Source of the DNA: Acetobacteraceae bacterium
Lineage (GTDB): Bacteria; Pseudomonadota; Alphaproteobacteria; Acetobacterales; Acetobacteraceae
DNA: 6,011 nucleotides
NCBI GenBank assembly: GCA_003133265.1
Contig: PKWQ01000035.1
Location: 1,238 to 7,248 of the forward strand
Reading direction: 5' to 3'
Below are positions 1 through 6,011 of this stretch, one piece after another (position 1 is the stretch's first letter; the number at the start of each line of letters is the position of its first letter). A model generated the notes under the pieces. That model had not been told where the DNA came from, did not search any database, and saw nothing but the letters and a program-made list of their open reading frames with translations. Both the position numbers and the translations under genes were made by a program.

Positions 1-816
1 CCGCGCCGCGACGAGCCGGCGAATGACCTGTTCATGCAGGCCTATTCCGGCGGCATGAGCATCACCGGAGAGCCCGACCGCGCGCCCTCGAAGATGGGCC
101 TCTCGGTTGCCGACATCGGCGCCGGCATGATGGGGACGATCGGCATCCTGATGGCGCTGGAGGCGCGCCACCGCACCGGCCGCGGTCAGCGCGTCGATAC
201 CTCGTTGCTGGAAGGGCAGATGGCGATGCTGTCCTACCACCTTACCCGCCACTTCGCGACGGGCGAGGTGCCGCAGCGCGGCGGCAGCGGCAGCGGTATC
301 AGCGTGCCCTATCAGGCGTTTCGCGCCGCCGACGACTGGATCGTCATCGCCGCGTTCAACCCGCGCATGTGGCGGGATTTTTGCGACGCTCTCTATCATT
401 TGGAATGGGCGGACGATCCGCGCTTCCACACCGCCGGCGCGCGGGCGGAAAACCGCGATCTGCTGATCGGCATGATCAATGCGGTGCTGCACCATCATCC
501 GGTGAAATACTGGGAGGAACGGCTGCGCGCGCGCAGCGTGCCGTCAACGCCGGTGAACAATGTCGCGCAGATCGTCGAGGAGGAGCAGGTGGCGGCGCGC
601 GATATGGTGGTCGAAATGGACGTGCCCGGCGCCGGCCCGATCCGCATGGCCGGCCTGCCGCTGAAATTCACCGAGACCCCAGGCGCCATCGCATTGCCGC
701 CGCCTCGGCTCGGCGAGCACACCGAACAGGTGCTGCGCCGGTTGGGCTACAGCGCGACGGACATAACCGATCTCGCCGCCAGCGGCGCGATCGGCCTGGA
801 CACGCCATTAGAATAA
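1..816 (+). CDS. CaiB/BaiF family (class III) CoA-transferase, 5' end missing
   Basis: The frame is open from the first base to a TAA stop, giving 271 residues of a family usually near 400, so about 125 N-terminal residues lie outside the window. Class III CoA-transferases move CoA from an acyl-CoA donor to a free carboxylic acid in the cytoplasm through an aspartyl-CoA thioester. Visible family marks are the QAYSGGMSITGEPD stretch (residues 13-26), VADIGAG with Asp38 in the place of the catalytic aspartate of formyl-CoA transferase (Asp169 there, from memory), the TGRGQRVDTSLLEG motif, a glycine loop GGSGSG (residues 94-99) followed by VPYQAF, and the C-terminal LGEHTEQVLRRLGY. An ATG at 34 falls inside the conserved region and is not the start. 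The TRAP binding protein follows 18 bases later, which suggests that the transported acid is the CoA acceptor. The acid itself is not predictable; carnitine, oxalate, malate, itaconate and benzylsuccinate enzymes all share this fold. Confidence 0.95.
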   Translation, partial: PRRDEPANDLFMQAYSGGMSITGEPDRAPSKMGLSVADIGAGMMGTIGILMALEARHRTGRGQRVDTSLLEGQMAMLSYHLTRHFATGEVPQRGGSGSGISVPYQAFRAADDWIVIAAFNPRMWRDFCDALYHLEWADDPRFHTAGARAENRDLLIGMINAVLHHHPVKYWEERLRARSVPSTPVNNVAQIVEEEQVAARDMVVEMDVPGAGPIRMAGLPLKFTETPGAIALPPPRLGEHTEQVLRRLGYSATDITDLAASGAIGLDTPLE

Positions 817-821
817 ATCGC

Positions 822-828
822 AAGGAGG
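822..828 (+). promoter_or_regulatory. Strong ribosome binding site for the TRAP binding protein
   Basis: AAGGAGG lies six bases before the ATG at 835 and is close to a perfect anti-16S match. It is the best Shine-Dalgarno site in the window and fixes the start of the substrate-binding protein. High translation of this gene fits the usual need for excess periplasmic binding protein over membrane subunits. Confidence 0.85.
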
Positions 829-834
829 TTCGCC

Positions 835-1848
835 ATGCTAGCCTCGATCTGCCGACGGCTCCTGCTGCCGCTTCTGCTGGGCGGCGTGCTGTTCTCCCCC
901 GCGCGCGCGGATGAGGAGAAATTCCATCTGCGCTGCTCGCTCGACACCTCCGCCACGCACGGGCGCACGGTGTTTGTCACTGATTATCTCAAGCAACTGG
1001 AACAGGCCTCGGGCGGGCGGATCGTGACCGAGATGTTCCATAGCGGCCAGCTCTATCGTGACCGCGATATCGCCAAGGCGATGCGCCAGGGCGCCGTCGA
1101 GATGTCGGTTCCCGGCACCTGGGAACTGACCGGCTTCGTGCCCGACACCGACGCCGTGTGGCTGCCGATGTTCTTCGGGCGTACTCCGGAGGAGGTGCAT
1201 CACCTCACCGATGGCCCGGCCGGCGACATGGTCAATGGCGAAGTGGAAAAGGCGCTGAACGTCAAGGTTATCGGCACGTGGTTCGACCTCGGCCATTCGA
1301 ATTTCTACACGCTGAAGAAGCCGATCGAGAGTGCCGCCGACCTGAAGGGGTTGAAGGTACGCGTCGCCGGCGGCACCGCGCAGTTCCTGCATGTGAGGTT
1401 CTATGGCGCGATTCCCGACATGACTGCCTGGCCGGATGTGCCGCTGGCCCTTTCCCAGGGGCTGTTCGACGGCCTCACCACCACCAACGAGAGCTTCGCC
1501 AGCGCCAAGCTGTGGGAGACCGGCGCCAAATACGGCTTCATGACGCATGAGAATCTGGGCCAGTACATCCCCATGGTGACCGAGCGTTTCTGGAACAAGC
1601 TGCCGCCCGATCTGCAGAAGCTGGTGCTCGACGTGTGGGCGAAAAACAATCCGCGCTACCGCGAGGCAATGGATCAGCGGCAGGCCAATGCGCGTAAGAC
1701 GATGGAGGAGCACGGCGTCAAGCTGATTGATCCGACACCGCAGCAGCTCGCCACGATCCGGGCCGGCATGCTGGAGCAGACTGACGAGTGGGCGCGGCAG
1801 ATGAAAATCTCCGCGCCGTTGCTCGCTCTGTTGAAACAGCAGCAATGA
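835..1848 (+). CDS. dctP: TRAP transporter substrate-binding protein, DctP family
   Basis: This 337-residue protein matches the usual length of DctP-type solute receptors. It should be exported to the periplasm, bind an organic acid and deliver it to the membrane subunits encoded just downstream. Residues 1-26 form a signal peptide: Arg7-Arg8, a leucine-rich core, then a likely cut after ARA (residues 23-25). The mature part shows family marks: HSGQLYRDRDIAKAMRQGAVEM (residues 69-90, in two parts: HSGQLYRDRD and IAKAMRQGAVEM), GTWFDLGHSNFYT (147-159), LKGLKVRVAGG (170-180), AWP (198-200) and ALSQGLFDGL (205-214). Arg176 in KVRV aligns with the arginine that pairs with the ligand carboxylate in characterised receptors such as SiaP, so the ligand is probably a carboxylate. 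Start is set by the AAGGAGG site. The gene symbol denotes the family, not C4-dicarboxylate specificity; the ligand is unknown. Confidence 0.95.
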   Translation: MLASICRRLLLPLLLGGVLFSPARADEEKFHLRCSLDTSATHGRTVFVTDYLKQLEQASGGRIVTEMFHSGQLYRDRDIAKAMRQGAVEMSVPGTWELTGFVPDTDAVWLPMFFGRTPEEVHHLTDGPAGDMVNGEVEKALNVKVIGTWFDLGHSNFYTLKKPIESAADLKGLKVRVAGGTAQFLHVRFYGAIPDMTAWPDVPLALSQGLFDGLTTTNESFASAKLWETGAKYGFMTHENLGQYIPMVTERFWNKLPPDLQKLVLDVWAKNNPRYREAMDQRQANARKTMEEHGVKLIDPTPQQLATIRAGMLEQTDEWARQMKISAPLLALLKQQQ

Positions 1849-1855
1849 TCCCGCC

Positions 1856-1869
1856 GGGCGCTCCCGCCC
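1856..1869 (+). other. Small hairpin between binding-protein and small-permease genes
   Basis: GGGCG and CGCCC form a 5-bp all-G/C stem around a 4-base CTCC loop, starting eight bases after the stop of the binding-protein gene. There is no T-run, so it is not a classic terminator. A stem here could slow 3' decay or cause partial termination, leaving more binding-protein message than permease message, as known for some binding-protein transport operons. In such GC-rich DNA a stem this short can occur by chance. Confidence 0.25.
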
Positions 1870-1894
1870 AAGTCAGTACGACGGCGGCAGCGCC

Positions 1895-2401
1895 ATGATC
1901 GCGCTATGGGACCGCTACGAGCGACGCGTGATCGGCGTGCTCGGCGCCTTCGCCCTGATAATCGGCACCTACCAGATCGCCGGCCGCTACATCAAACCAG
2001 AATTTGCCGCGCCGTGGGCGAATGAGCTCGGGGTCTATGTCGTTGTCTGGGCGGTGTTCATCGCAGGCTCCAACCTGGTGGCCACCGACAGCCATGTGCG
2101 GCCCGACCTCGTGCTGCGCATGCTGTCCCCCCACGCGCGCCGGGTGGTGGAGATCGGCAACAGCGTGTGCGCCCTGGCGTTCTGCGCTGGCCTGGTCTGG
2201 TACGGCACGCTTATCGTCGCCGATGCGCTGGAATTCAATGAGCGCAGCCTGAGCCCGCTCGCATTCCCGATGGCGATCTATTACGCCGCGCTGCCGCTTG
2301 GCACGTTGCTGATGAGCGTCCGCTACGTGCTGCGGCTCTATCGGCTGCTGTTCCACTTCGTCGCGGAAGACGCCGCGCCGCTGCCGCTGTCGCACGAATA
2401 G
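1895..2401 (+). CDS. dctQ: TRAP transporter small permease, DctQ family
   Basis: This 168-residue inner-membrane protein fits the size and four-helix layout of DctQ subunits: helices at about residues 12-31, 44-63, 88-108 and 124-146. The family signature is clear in RYIKPEF (31-37), WANELGVYVVVWAVFIAG (41-58) and DSHVRPDLV (65-73), with His67 in the usual place before the basic loop. DctQ pairs with the large DctM subunit and takes part in docking the loaded binding protein. The ATG at 1895 puts the first helix at the normal distance from the N-terminus, but only a weak GGCGG stretch lies upstream, so translation may be partly coupled to the gene before. It ends in TAG, and the large subunit starts 12 bases later in the same reading frame, a split version of what is a fused QM protein in other TRAP systems. 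Confidence 0.92.
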   Translation: MIALWDRYERRVIGVLGAFALIIGTYQIAGRYIKPEFAAPWANELGVYVVVWAVFIAGSNLVATDSHVRPDLVLRMLSPHARRVVEIGNSVCALAFCAGLVWYGTLIVADALEFNERSLSPLAFPMAIYYAALPLGTLLMSVRYVLRLYRLLFHFVAEDAAPLPLSHE

Positions 2402-2413
2402 GGCGCGCGCACC

Positions 2414-3700
2414 ATGGGCCCAGCTTTGTTCCTGCTGATGTTCTTTGGTCTGCTCGCTGCTGGCATGCCGGTGTTCCTGGTGCTCGGCCTCTGTGCGGCG
2501 GCGCTGTTCATGGCCAGCGGCGAGGAGATGATCGGTCTGGCGCAGACCATGATCAACGAGCTCAACTCGCCGGCGCTGATGGCGCTGCCGTTATTCGTCA
2601 TGGCCGCCGCCTTCATGCGCCGTGGCGGTGTCGCCAAGGCGCTGGTCGAACTGGCGACCGCTCTGTTCGGTGGCATCCAAGGATCGCTCGGCCTCGTCAC
2701 CGTGGTGGCGTGCGCGCTGTTTGCCTCGATCTGCGGCTCCTCTGTCGCCACGGCGCTGGCGATGGGCACGATCCTGATCCCGGCGATGCTGGAGCGCGGC
2801 TATCCGCGCCCGTTCGTGATGGGCGTAACTGGCGCGTCTGGCACCATCGGCATCGTCATCCCGCCCAGTCTGGCGCTGGTGCTGTATGGCATCATCACCG
2901 AGCAATCGGTGCCGCGGCTGTTCCTCGCCGGCATCCTGCCCGGTATTCTGCAGGCGGCGGCCTTCGCTGTCTGGGTGATCTACTACGCGCGCAAGAAAGG
3001 CTTCCCGCGTGAGGCGGCGGTGCCGTTCCGCCAGACACTCTGCGCCATCGCGCATGCCGCGCCGGCCCTGGCGGTGCCGGTGATCGTGATCGGCGGCATT
3101 TATGGCGGCCTTGTCACGGTCACCGAGGCGGCGACGCTGGCGTCGCTGGCGGCACTTTTCGTCAGCCTGTTTATCTATCGTGGCTTCCACTGGACCGAGA
3201 CGCTCGACGTGATCGCGGATGCGATCCGCAACGCGGCGACCATCATGATGATCGTCGCCACCGCGCTTGCCTTCGGCCATTGGATGACACAGTCGGGCAT
3301 CCCGGCGAAGCTCGTGCAGTTCACGCTCGACCACCACATGAAAACGTGGATGTTCCTGCTGTCGATCAACATATTGCTGCTGATCCTGGGTTGCTTCCTG
3401 GAAGTCGCCTCGACATTGCTGGTAGTGATGCCGATCCTGGCGCCAGCCTTGAAGCCGCTCGGCGTCGATCCGGTGCATTTCGCGATCATCTTCACCCACA
3501 ATATGGAGATCGCGCTGATACATCCGCCGGTCGGGCTGAACCTCTACGTGCTCTCGACCATCTGCGACGCTCCGGTGCTGGAGGTGATCAAGGGTATCCT
3601 GCCGTTCCTGATCCTGCTGCTGATCATGCTCGGCATCATTACCTACGTGCCTATACTGACGATGTGGTTGCCCGACGCGATCTACGGCCCTTCGGGATAA
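2414..3700 (+). CDS. dctM: TRAP transporter large permease, DctM family
   Basis: This 428-residue protein has the standard DctM length and is hydrophobic throughout, with about eleven or twelve membrane segments or re-entrant loops. It is the transport subunit, moving substrate into the cytoplasm with sodium ions. Conserved parts include GMPVFLVLG (17-25), PALMALPLFVMAA (53-65), ICGSSVATALAMGTILIP (106-123), ASGTIGIVIPPS (141-152), VTEAATLASL (236-245) and the second-repeat counterparts CFLEVASTLLVVMPIL (327-342) and HPPVGLNLYVL (370-380). The GSS and PPS loops in one half and the FLE and HPPVGLN loops in the other reflect the inverted-repeat elevator fold. No clear Shine-Dalgarno site precedes ATG 2414, and the 12-base gap points to translational coupling to the small subunit. 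I see no frameshift or missing segment, so the transporter looks intact. Confidence 0.95.
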   Translation: MGPALFLLMFFGLLAAGMPVFLVLGLCAAALFMASGEEMIGLAQTMINELNSPALMALPLFVMAAAFMRRGGVAKALVELATALFGGIQGSLGLVTVVACALFASICGSSVATALAMGTILIPAMLERGYPRPFVMGVTGASGTIGIVIPPSLALVLYGIITEQSVPRLFLAGILPGILQAAAFAVWVIYYARKKGFPREAAVPFRQTLCAIAHAAPALAVPVIVIGGIYGGLVTVTEAATLASLAALFVSLFIYRGFHWTETLDVIADAIRNAATIMMIVATALAFGHWMTQSGIPAKLVQFTLDHHMKTWMFLLSINILLLILGCFLEVASTLLVVMPILAPALKPLGVDPVHFAIIFTHNMEIALIHPPVGLNLYVLSTICDAPVLEVIKGILPFLILLLIMLGIITYVPILTMWLPDAIYGPSG

Positions 3701-3727
3701 TACGCGTTTTCGGCAACCAAAACAAAA

Positions 3728-3734
3728 AAGAGGA
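3728..3734 (+). promoter_or_regulatory. Ribosome binding site for the MFS gene
   Basis: AAGAGGA lies six bases before ATG 3741, inside an A-rich stretch (3717-3736) that stands out from the GC-rich surroundings. It supports this start and suggests that the MFS gene is translated independently of the TRAP genes. Confidence 0.75.
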
Positions 3735-3740
3735 AACGCC

Positions 3741-5120
3741 ATGACAAGCACTACAACCAGAATCAGTGCGAGGCTTGAGCGCCTGCCTATCACCTCGGTG
3801 CATCGCACGGTCTTCCTGGCCCTTGCCTTCGCCTATTTCTTCGAGCTTGGCGACCTGAACACCTTTGCCTACGCCGCACCCGCCATCATCAAGGAATGGG
3901 GCATTTCGGTCGATACCGTCGCTCTGATAACCTCGGCGAGTTTCGGCGGCATGTTCCTGGGCGCGGTGTTCGGCGGTCTGGTGGCCGATCGTGTCGGACG
4001 CAAGCGTGGGTTGATCTACGCCCTGATGCTCTATGCGGGATTCTCCCTCGTCAACGCCTTGGCGTGGGACATTCTCTCACTTGCTTTCACGCGCTTCGTC
4101 ACCGGCATCGGCCTGTCCGCCATGACCGTGATCGCCAACACCTACATCACCGAGTTCTTCCCGGCGGCCCGGCGGGGTCGCTACATGGGGCTGGTGATGA
4201 CCATCGGCCTGCTCGGCATTCCCGCCACCGCCTGGGTGTCGCGCTTCGTCGTACCTCTGGCCCCCTGGGGCTGGCGGTTGATCTTCATCTGGGGCGGCCT
4301 TGGCATACTGGCGCTGGTCTATGCCGTGCGCATCCCCGAATCGCCGCGCTGGCTGCACAGCCATAATCGTACCGCCGAAGCGGACGCCGAGATCGATGCG
4401 CTTGAGCGCCTTGCCGTGGCAGGGGGAGCGAGCCTGCCGCCGCTGGTGTCAGTGGCCGAGCCGCCCCGGCAGGGTCGGGCTGGCTATGGCGGCCTTCTGC
4501 GCGAGCGCTACCTTGGCCGCACTATTCTGCTCAGCACCGTTTCCATCCTTGGCACGGTCGGGTTCTACGGCTTCTTCTCCTGGGTGCCGACGCTGCTGTT
4601 CCAGCACGGCATCACCGTCGTCAAGTCGCTCACCTATACGAGCGTCATGGCGCTATGCAATCCGATCGGCGCCTTGATCGCGGCGGACCTGATCGAACGC
4701 TTCGAACGCAAATGGTTCAATGTCGCCATTTCGGTGTTCGTCGCGGTTTGCGGCGTGCTGTTCGGCCTCAGCGAAAATCCGATCCTGATCATGCTGCTCG
4801 GCTCGTTGGTGGTGATGGGACTGCAGGCTGCCACGGTCAGCAGCTACACCTACGCCTCGGAACTCTATCCGACGGAGCTGCGTTCGCAGGGCAACGGGAT
4901 CACCTACGGCATCGGCCGGGTCGCCAATGTGGGCGGGCCGTTTATCATTGCTGCGGTGTTTTCGCAGCTGGGCTATACGACGGTCTTCGCCTTCATCGCC
5001 GGCTGCTACATCGTGCGCGGACTGGTCTATCTGTTGGGGCCGGCCACCACGGGGCTGTCGCTCGAGGTGGTGAGCCCCTCGCTCGCCGTCGCCCCGGTTC
5101 GTGTCCAGCGGGCCGGCTGA
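3741..5120 (+). CDS. MFS transporter, sugar-porter/metabolite-symporter type
   Basis: This 459-residue inner-membrane carrier has the usual length and twelve-helix plan of the major facilitator superfamily, with a central cytoplasmic loop near residues 205-258. Helix 1 carries the acidic pair in FELGDLNTF (34-42). The loop between helices 2 and 3 has the motif GGLVADRVGRKRG (78-90). The end of the first half shows PESPRWL (199-205) and the second half ELYPTELRSQGNG (374-386), both typical of the sugar porter and metabolite:proton symporter groups that also move aromatic and short organic acids. A shortened copy of the basic motif, ERFERKW (319-325), occupies the loop between helices 8 and 9. 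The substrate is unknown; given the neighbours, an organic acid is more likely than a sugar. It begins 40 bases after the TRAP large permease with its own good ribosome binding site, and is probably the last gene of the operon. Confidence 0.92.
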   Translation: MTSTTTRISARLERLPITSVHRTVFLALAFAYFFELGDLNTFAYAAPAIIKEWGISVDTVALITSASFGGMFLGAVFGGLVADRVGRKRGLIYALMLYAGFSLVNALAWDILSLAFTRFVTGIGLSAMTVIANTYITEFFPAARRGRYMGLVMTIGLLGIPATAWVSRFVVPLAPWGWRLIFIWGGLGILALVYAVRIPESPRWLHSHNRTAEADAEIDALERLAVAGGASLPPLVSVAEPPRQGRAGYGGLLRERYLGRTILLSTVSILGTVGFYGFFSWVPTLLFQHGITVVKSLTYTSVMALCNPIGALIAADLIERFERKWFNVAISVFVAVCGVLFGLSENPILIMLLGSLVVMGLQAATVSSYTYASELYPTELRSQGNGITYGIGRVANVGGPFIIAAVFSQLGYTTVFAFIAGCYIVRGLVYLLGPATTGLSLEVVSPSLAVAPVRVQRAG

Positions 5121-5132
5121 TCCACGGCTGGC

Positions 5133-5163
5133 GGTTGGCCACGGCGCGCTGCCGTGGCCAACC
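5133..5163. terminator. Perfect 13-bp hairpin between convergent genes, possible two-way terminator
   Basis: GGTTGGCCACGGC (5133-5145) and GCCGTGGCCAACC (5151-5163) are exact reverse complements around a 5-base GCGCT loop. The stem fills most of the 55-base gap between the stop of the MFS gene (5120) and the stop of the opposing MmgE/PrpD gene (5176). Its position and symmetry fit a terminator serving both directions. Neither side has a run of T, so classic intrinsic termination is uncertain; many GC-rich bacteria have such hairpins without a T-run. It could instead protect the 3' ends of both messages. Confidence 0.6.
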
Positions 5164-5175
5164 TCAGGCGGCCGA

Positions 5176-6011
5176 TCAGTGGACCGCGGTCAGGTCGCGG
5201 GCGGTGACCGACTGCATCGCCTGCAGGCGGCCGAACAAAGTCTCCGCCGGGACGGCGGAGCCGCCGATGGTGAGGCAGTCGACGAACTTATCGTGCAACT
5301 GCTGTTCCGTCAGCGGCCGTTCCGCGTGGCCGCGCGCGCGTGTCACCTTCGGGCTCTCGAACACCTGGCCGGAGGTGGTTTCGATACGGATCTGCTCGTA
5401 CGGTGACGAACTCGGGTTCTCCGGGTCGGTCTCGTCCGTCAGATCGCGTTCCACCCGGCGCATCATGTCCTGCACGTCCTTGCGCTGGACGAACGGATCG
5501 GTCAGCTCGGCCAGGCTCACGCGGTGCGCGATGACGCCGCTGGCCATGGCGAATTCCATGCTGAACTTCGCGGCGAGCCCGGTGTCCGGTTGACGGTTGC
5601 GCAGGACTTTCGAGGTGAACGACCCGAAATGCACCGACACCTTCTTCACATCCGCGGGTTTCACCGGGTGCGCCGCCAACAGGTCCAGCATGCCGTCGAT
5701 CGCGCGGTGCGTGCCGTAGCAGGCGGGATACTTCTTGATGCTGAGGCCGTGCTTGATGATCGCCCAGTCCTCGCCCAGCTTGCCGTCGCCGGTGCGATCG
5801 GGATTGCCCGTCGGCGAGATGGCGCTGAGGAAGCCCTGCGGATGTTCGAGCGCGTCCGTGTTGGCGGTGAAGCCGGCTTCCGCCAGGCGTGCGGCGATGA
5901 TGCCGGAATGCGCCGAGCGGCCGGCATGGAACGGCTTCGTCATGGTGCCGAAATTCGCCATGATCCCGGCGCTTTGCGAGGCACCGAGCGCGATCGCGAT
6001 CGCCGTGCGCG
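5176..6011 (-). CDS. MmgE/PrpD family protein, N-terminal part missing
   Basis: Read on the minus strand, the frame is open from the right edge to a TGA at 5176-5178, giving 277 residues of a family near 450, so roughly the first 175 lie outside. The family includes 2-methylcitrate dehydratase, cis-aconitate decarboxylase and iminodisuccinate epimerase, all cytoplasmic enzymes for small di- or tricarboxylates. Numbering from the edge, visible marks are GASQSAGIMANFGTMTKPFHAG (9-30, key residues Lys25 and His28), SIKKYPACYGTHRAIDG (90-106, key His101) and AKFSMEFAMA (147-156). Lys25 and His101 align by eye with Lys207 and His277 of human cis-aconitate decarboxylase (numbers from memory); its Tyr318 appears to be Phe153 here. 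The ATG at 5961 lies inside the conserved region and is not the start. The gene faces the transporter operon and may have its own promoter outside the window. Exact reaction unknown. Confidence 0.93.
   Translation of the reverse strand, partial: RTAIAIALGASQSAGIMANFGTMTKPFHAGRSAHSGIIAARLAEAGFTANTDALEHPQGFLSAISPTGNPDRTGDGKLGEDWAIIKHGLSIKKYPACYGTHRAIDGMLDLLAAHPVKPADVKKVSVHFGSFTSKVLRNRQPDTGLAAKFSMEFAMASGVIAHRVSLAELTDPFVQRKDVQDMMRRVERDLTDETDPENPSSSPYEQIRIETTSGQVFESPKVTRARGHAERPLTEQQLHDKFVDCLTIGGSAVPAETLFGRLQAMQSVTARDLTAVH

Noticed and set aside
281..296. Short GGCAGC-type repeat.
   Set aside because: It encodes the glycine-serine loop of the CoA-transferase and has too few units to count as a separate repeat element.
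34..816. Taking the ATG at 34 as the start of the CoA-transferase.
   Set aside because: The frame is open upstream and the conserved stretch leading to QAYSG already begins before it; a protein starting here would lack the N-terminal CoA-binding part.
838..1845. A 335-codon open frame on the minus strand that mirrors almost the whole TRAP binding-protein gene.
   Set aside because: The translation is rich in His, Arg, Gln and Gly with no family motif, while the plus strand encodes a clear receptor. Strong third-position G/C keeps stops out of the opposite strand.
2591..3808. A 405-codon open frame on the minus strand across the TRAP large permease and the start of the MFS gene.
   Set aside because: The product is a highly charged string of Arg, Asp, His and Gln with no domain, which is the usual mirror of a hydrophobic GC-rich membrane gene.
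4655..5593. A 312-codon plus-strand open frame across the end of the MFS gene, the hairpin and part of the MmgE/PrpD gene.
   Set aside because: It overlaps two well-supported genes in other frames and its translation has no recognisable motif. It also runs through the probable terminator.
5176..5961. Reading the MmgE/PrpD gene as a complete 261-residue protein starting at the ATG at 5961.
   Set aside because: Family sequence (GASQSAGI) continues in frame upstream of that ATG to the window edge, so the gene is cut by the edge and not short.
5990..6004. Overlapping GCGATCGC palindromes near the right edge.
   Set aside because: They come from alternating Ala-Ile codons (AIAIA) in the MmgE/PrpD gene and there is no wider cluster suggesting an origin or binding array.

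Overview
This window carries six protein genes, two of them cut by the window edges, and no RNA genes, mobile elements or CRISPR arrays that I can see. The sequence is GC-rich (roughly 60-65% by eye) with strong G/C preference at third codon positions. A class III CoA-transferase, a three-gene TRAP transporter, an MFS carrier and an MmgE/PrpD enzyme together are typical of carboxylate-degrading Proteobacteria, especially Alphaproteobacteria (Acetobacteraceae or Rhizobiales types) and Betaproteobacteria. I cannot fix the taxon further from the sequence.

Layout: positions 1-816 (+) hold the C-terminal two thirds of a CaiB/BaiF family CoA-transferase. An 18-base gap with a strong ribosome binding site leads to a complete tripartite TRAP transporter: substrate-binding protein (835-1848), small membrane subunit (1895-2401) and large membrane subunit (2414-3700). 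A 40-base, unusually A-rich gap leads to an MFS transporter (3741-5120). These five genes run in one direction with gaps of only 12-46 bases, so they probably form one operon. On the opposite strand, 5176 to beyond 6011 is the C-terminal part of an MmgE/PrpD family protein. It converges on the operon, and a perfect 13-bp hairpin lies in the 55-base gap between the two.

Working model (inference): the periplasmic binding protein captures an organic acid, probably a carboxylate, and the TRAP membrane subunits import it with a sodium gradient. The CoA-transferase could activate it as a CoA thioester. The MmgE/PrpD protein, from a family of dehydratases, decarboxylases and epimerases acting on small di- and tricarboxylates, could act on the same or a related compound. 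The MFS carrier would be a second import or export route. The substrate cannot be read from the sequence. Every gene belongs to a well-known family, and I found no convincing undescribed system; the points of interest are details of arrangement and active-site residues.
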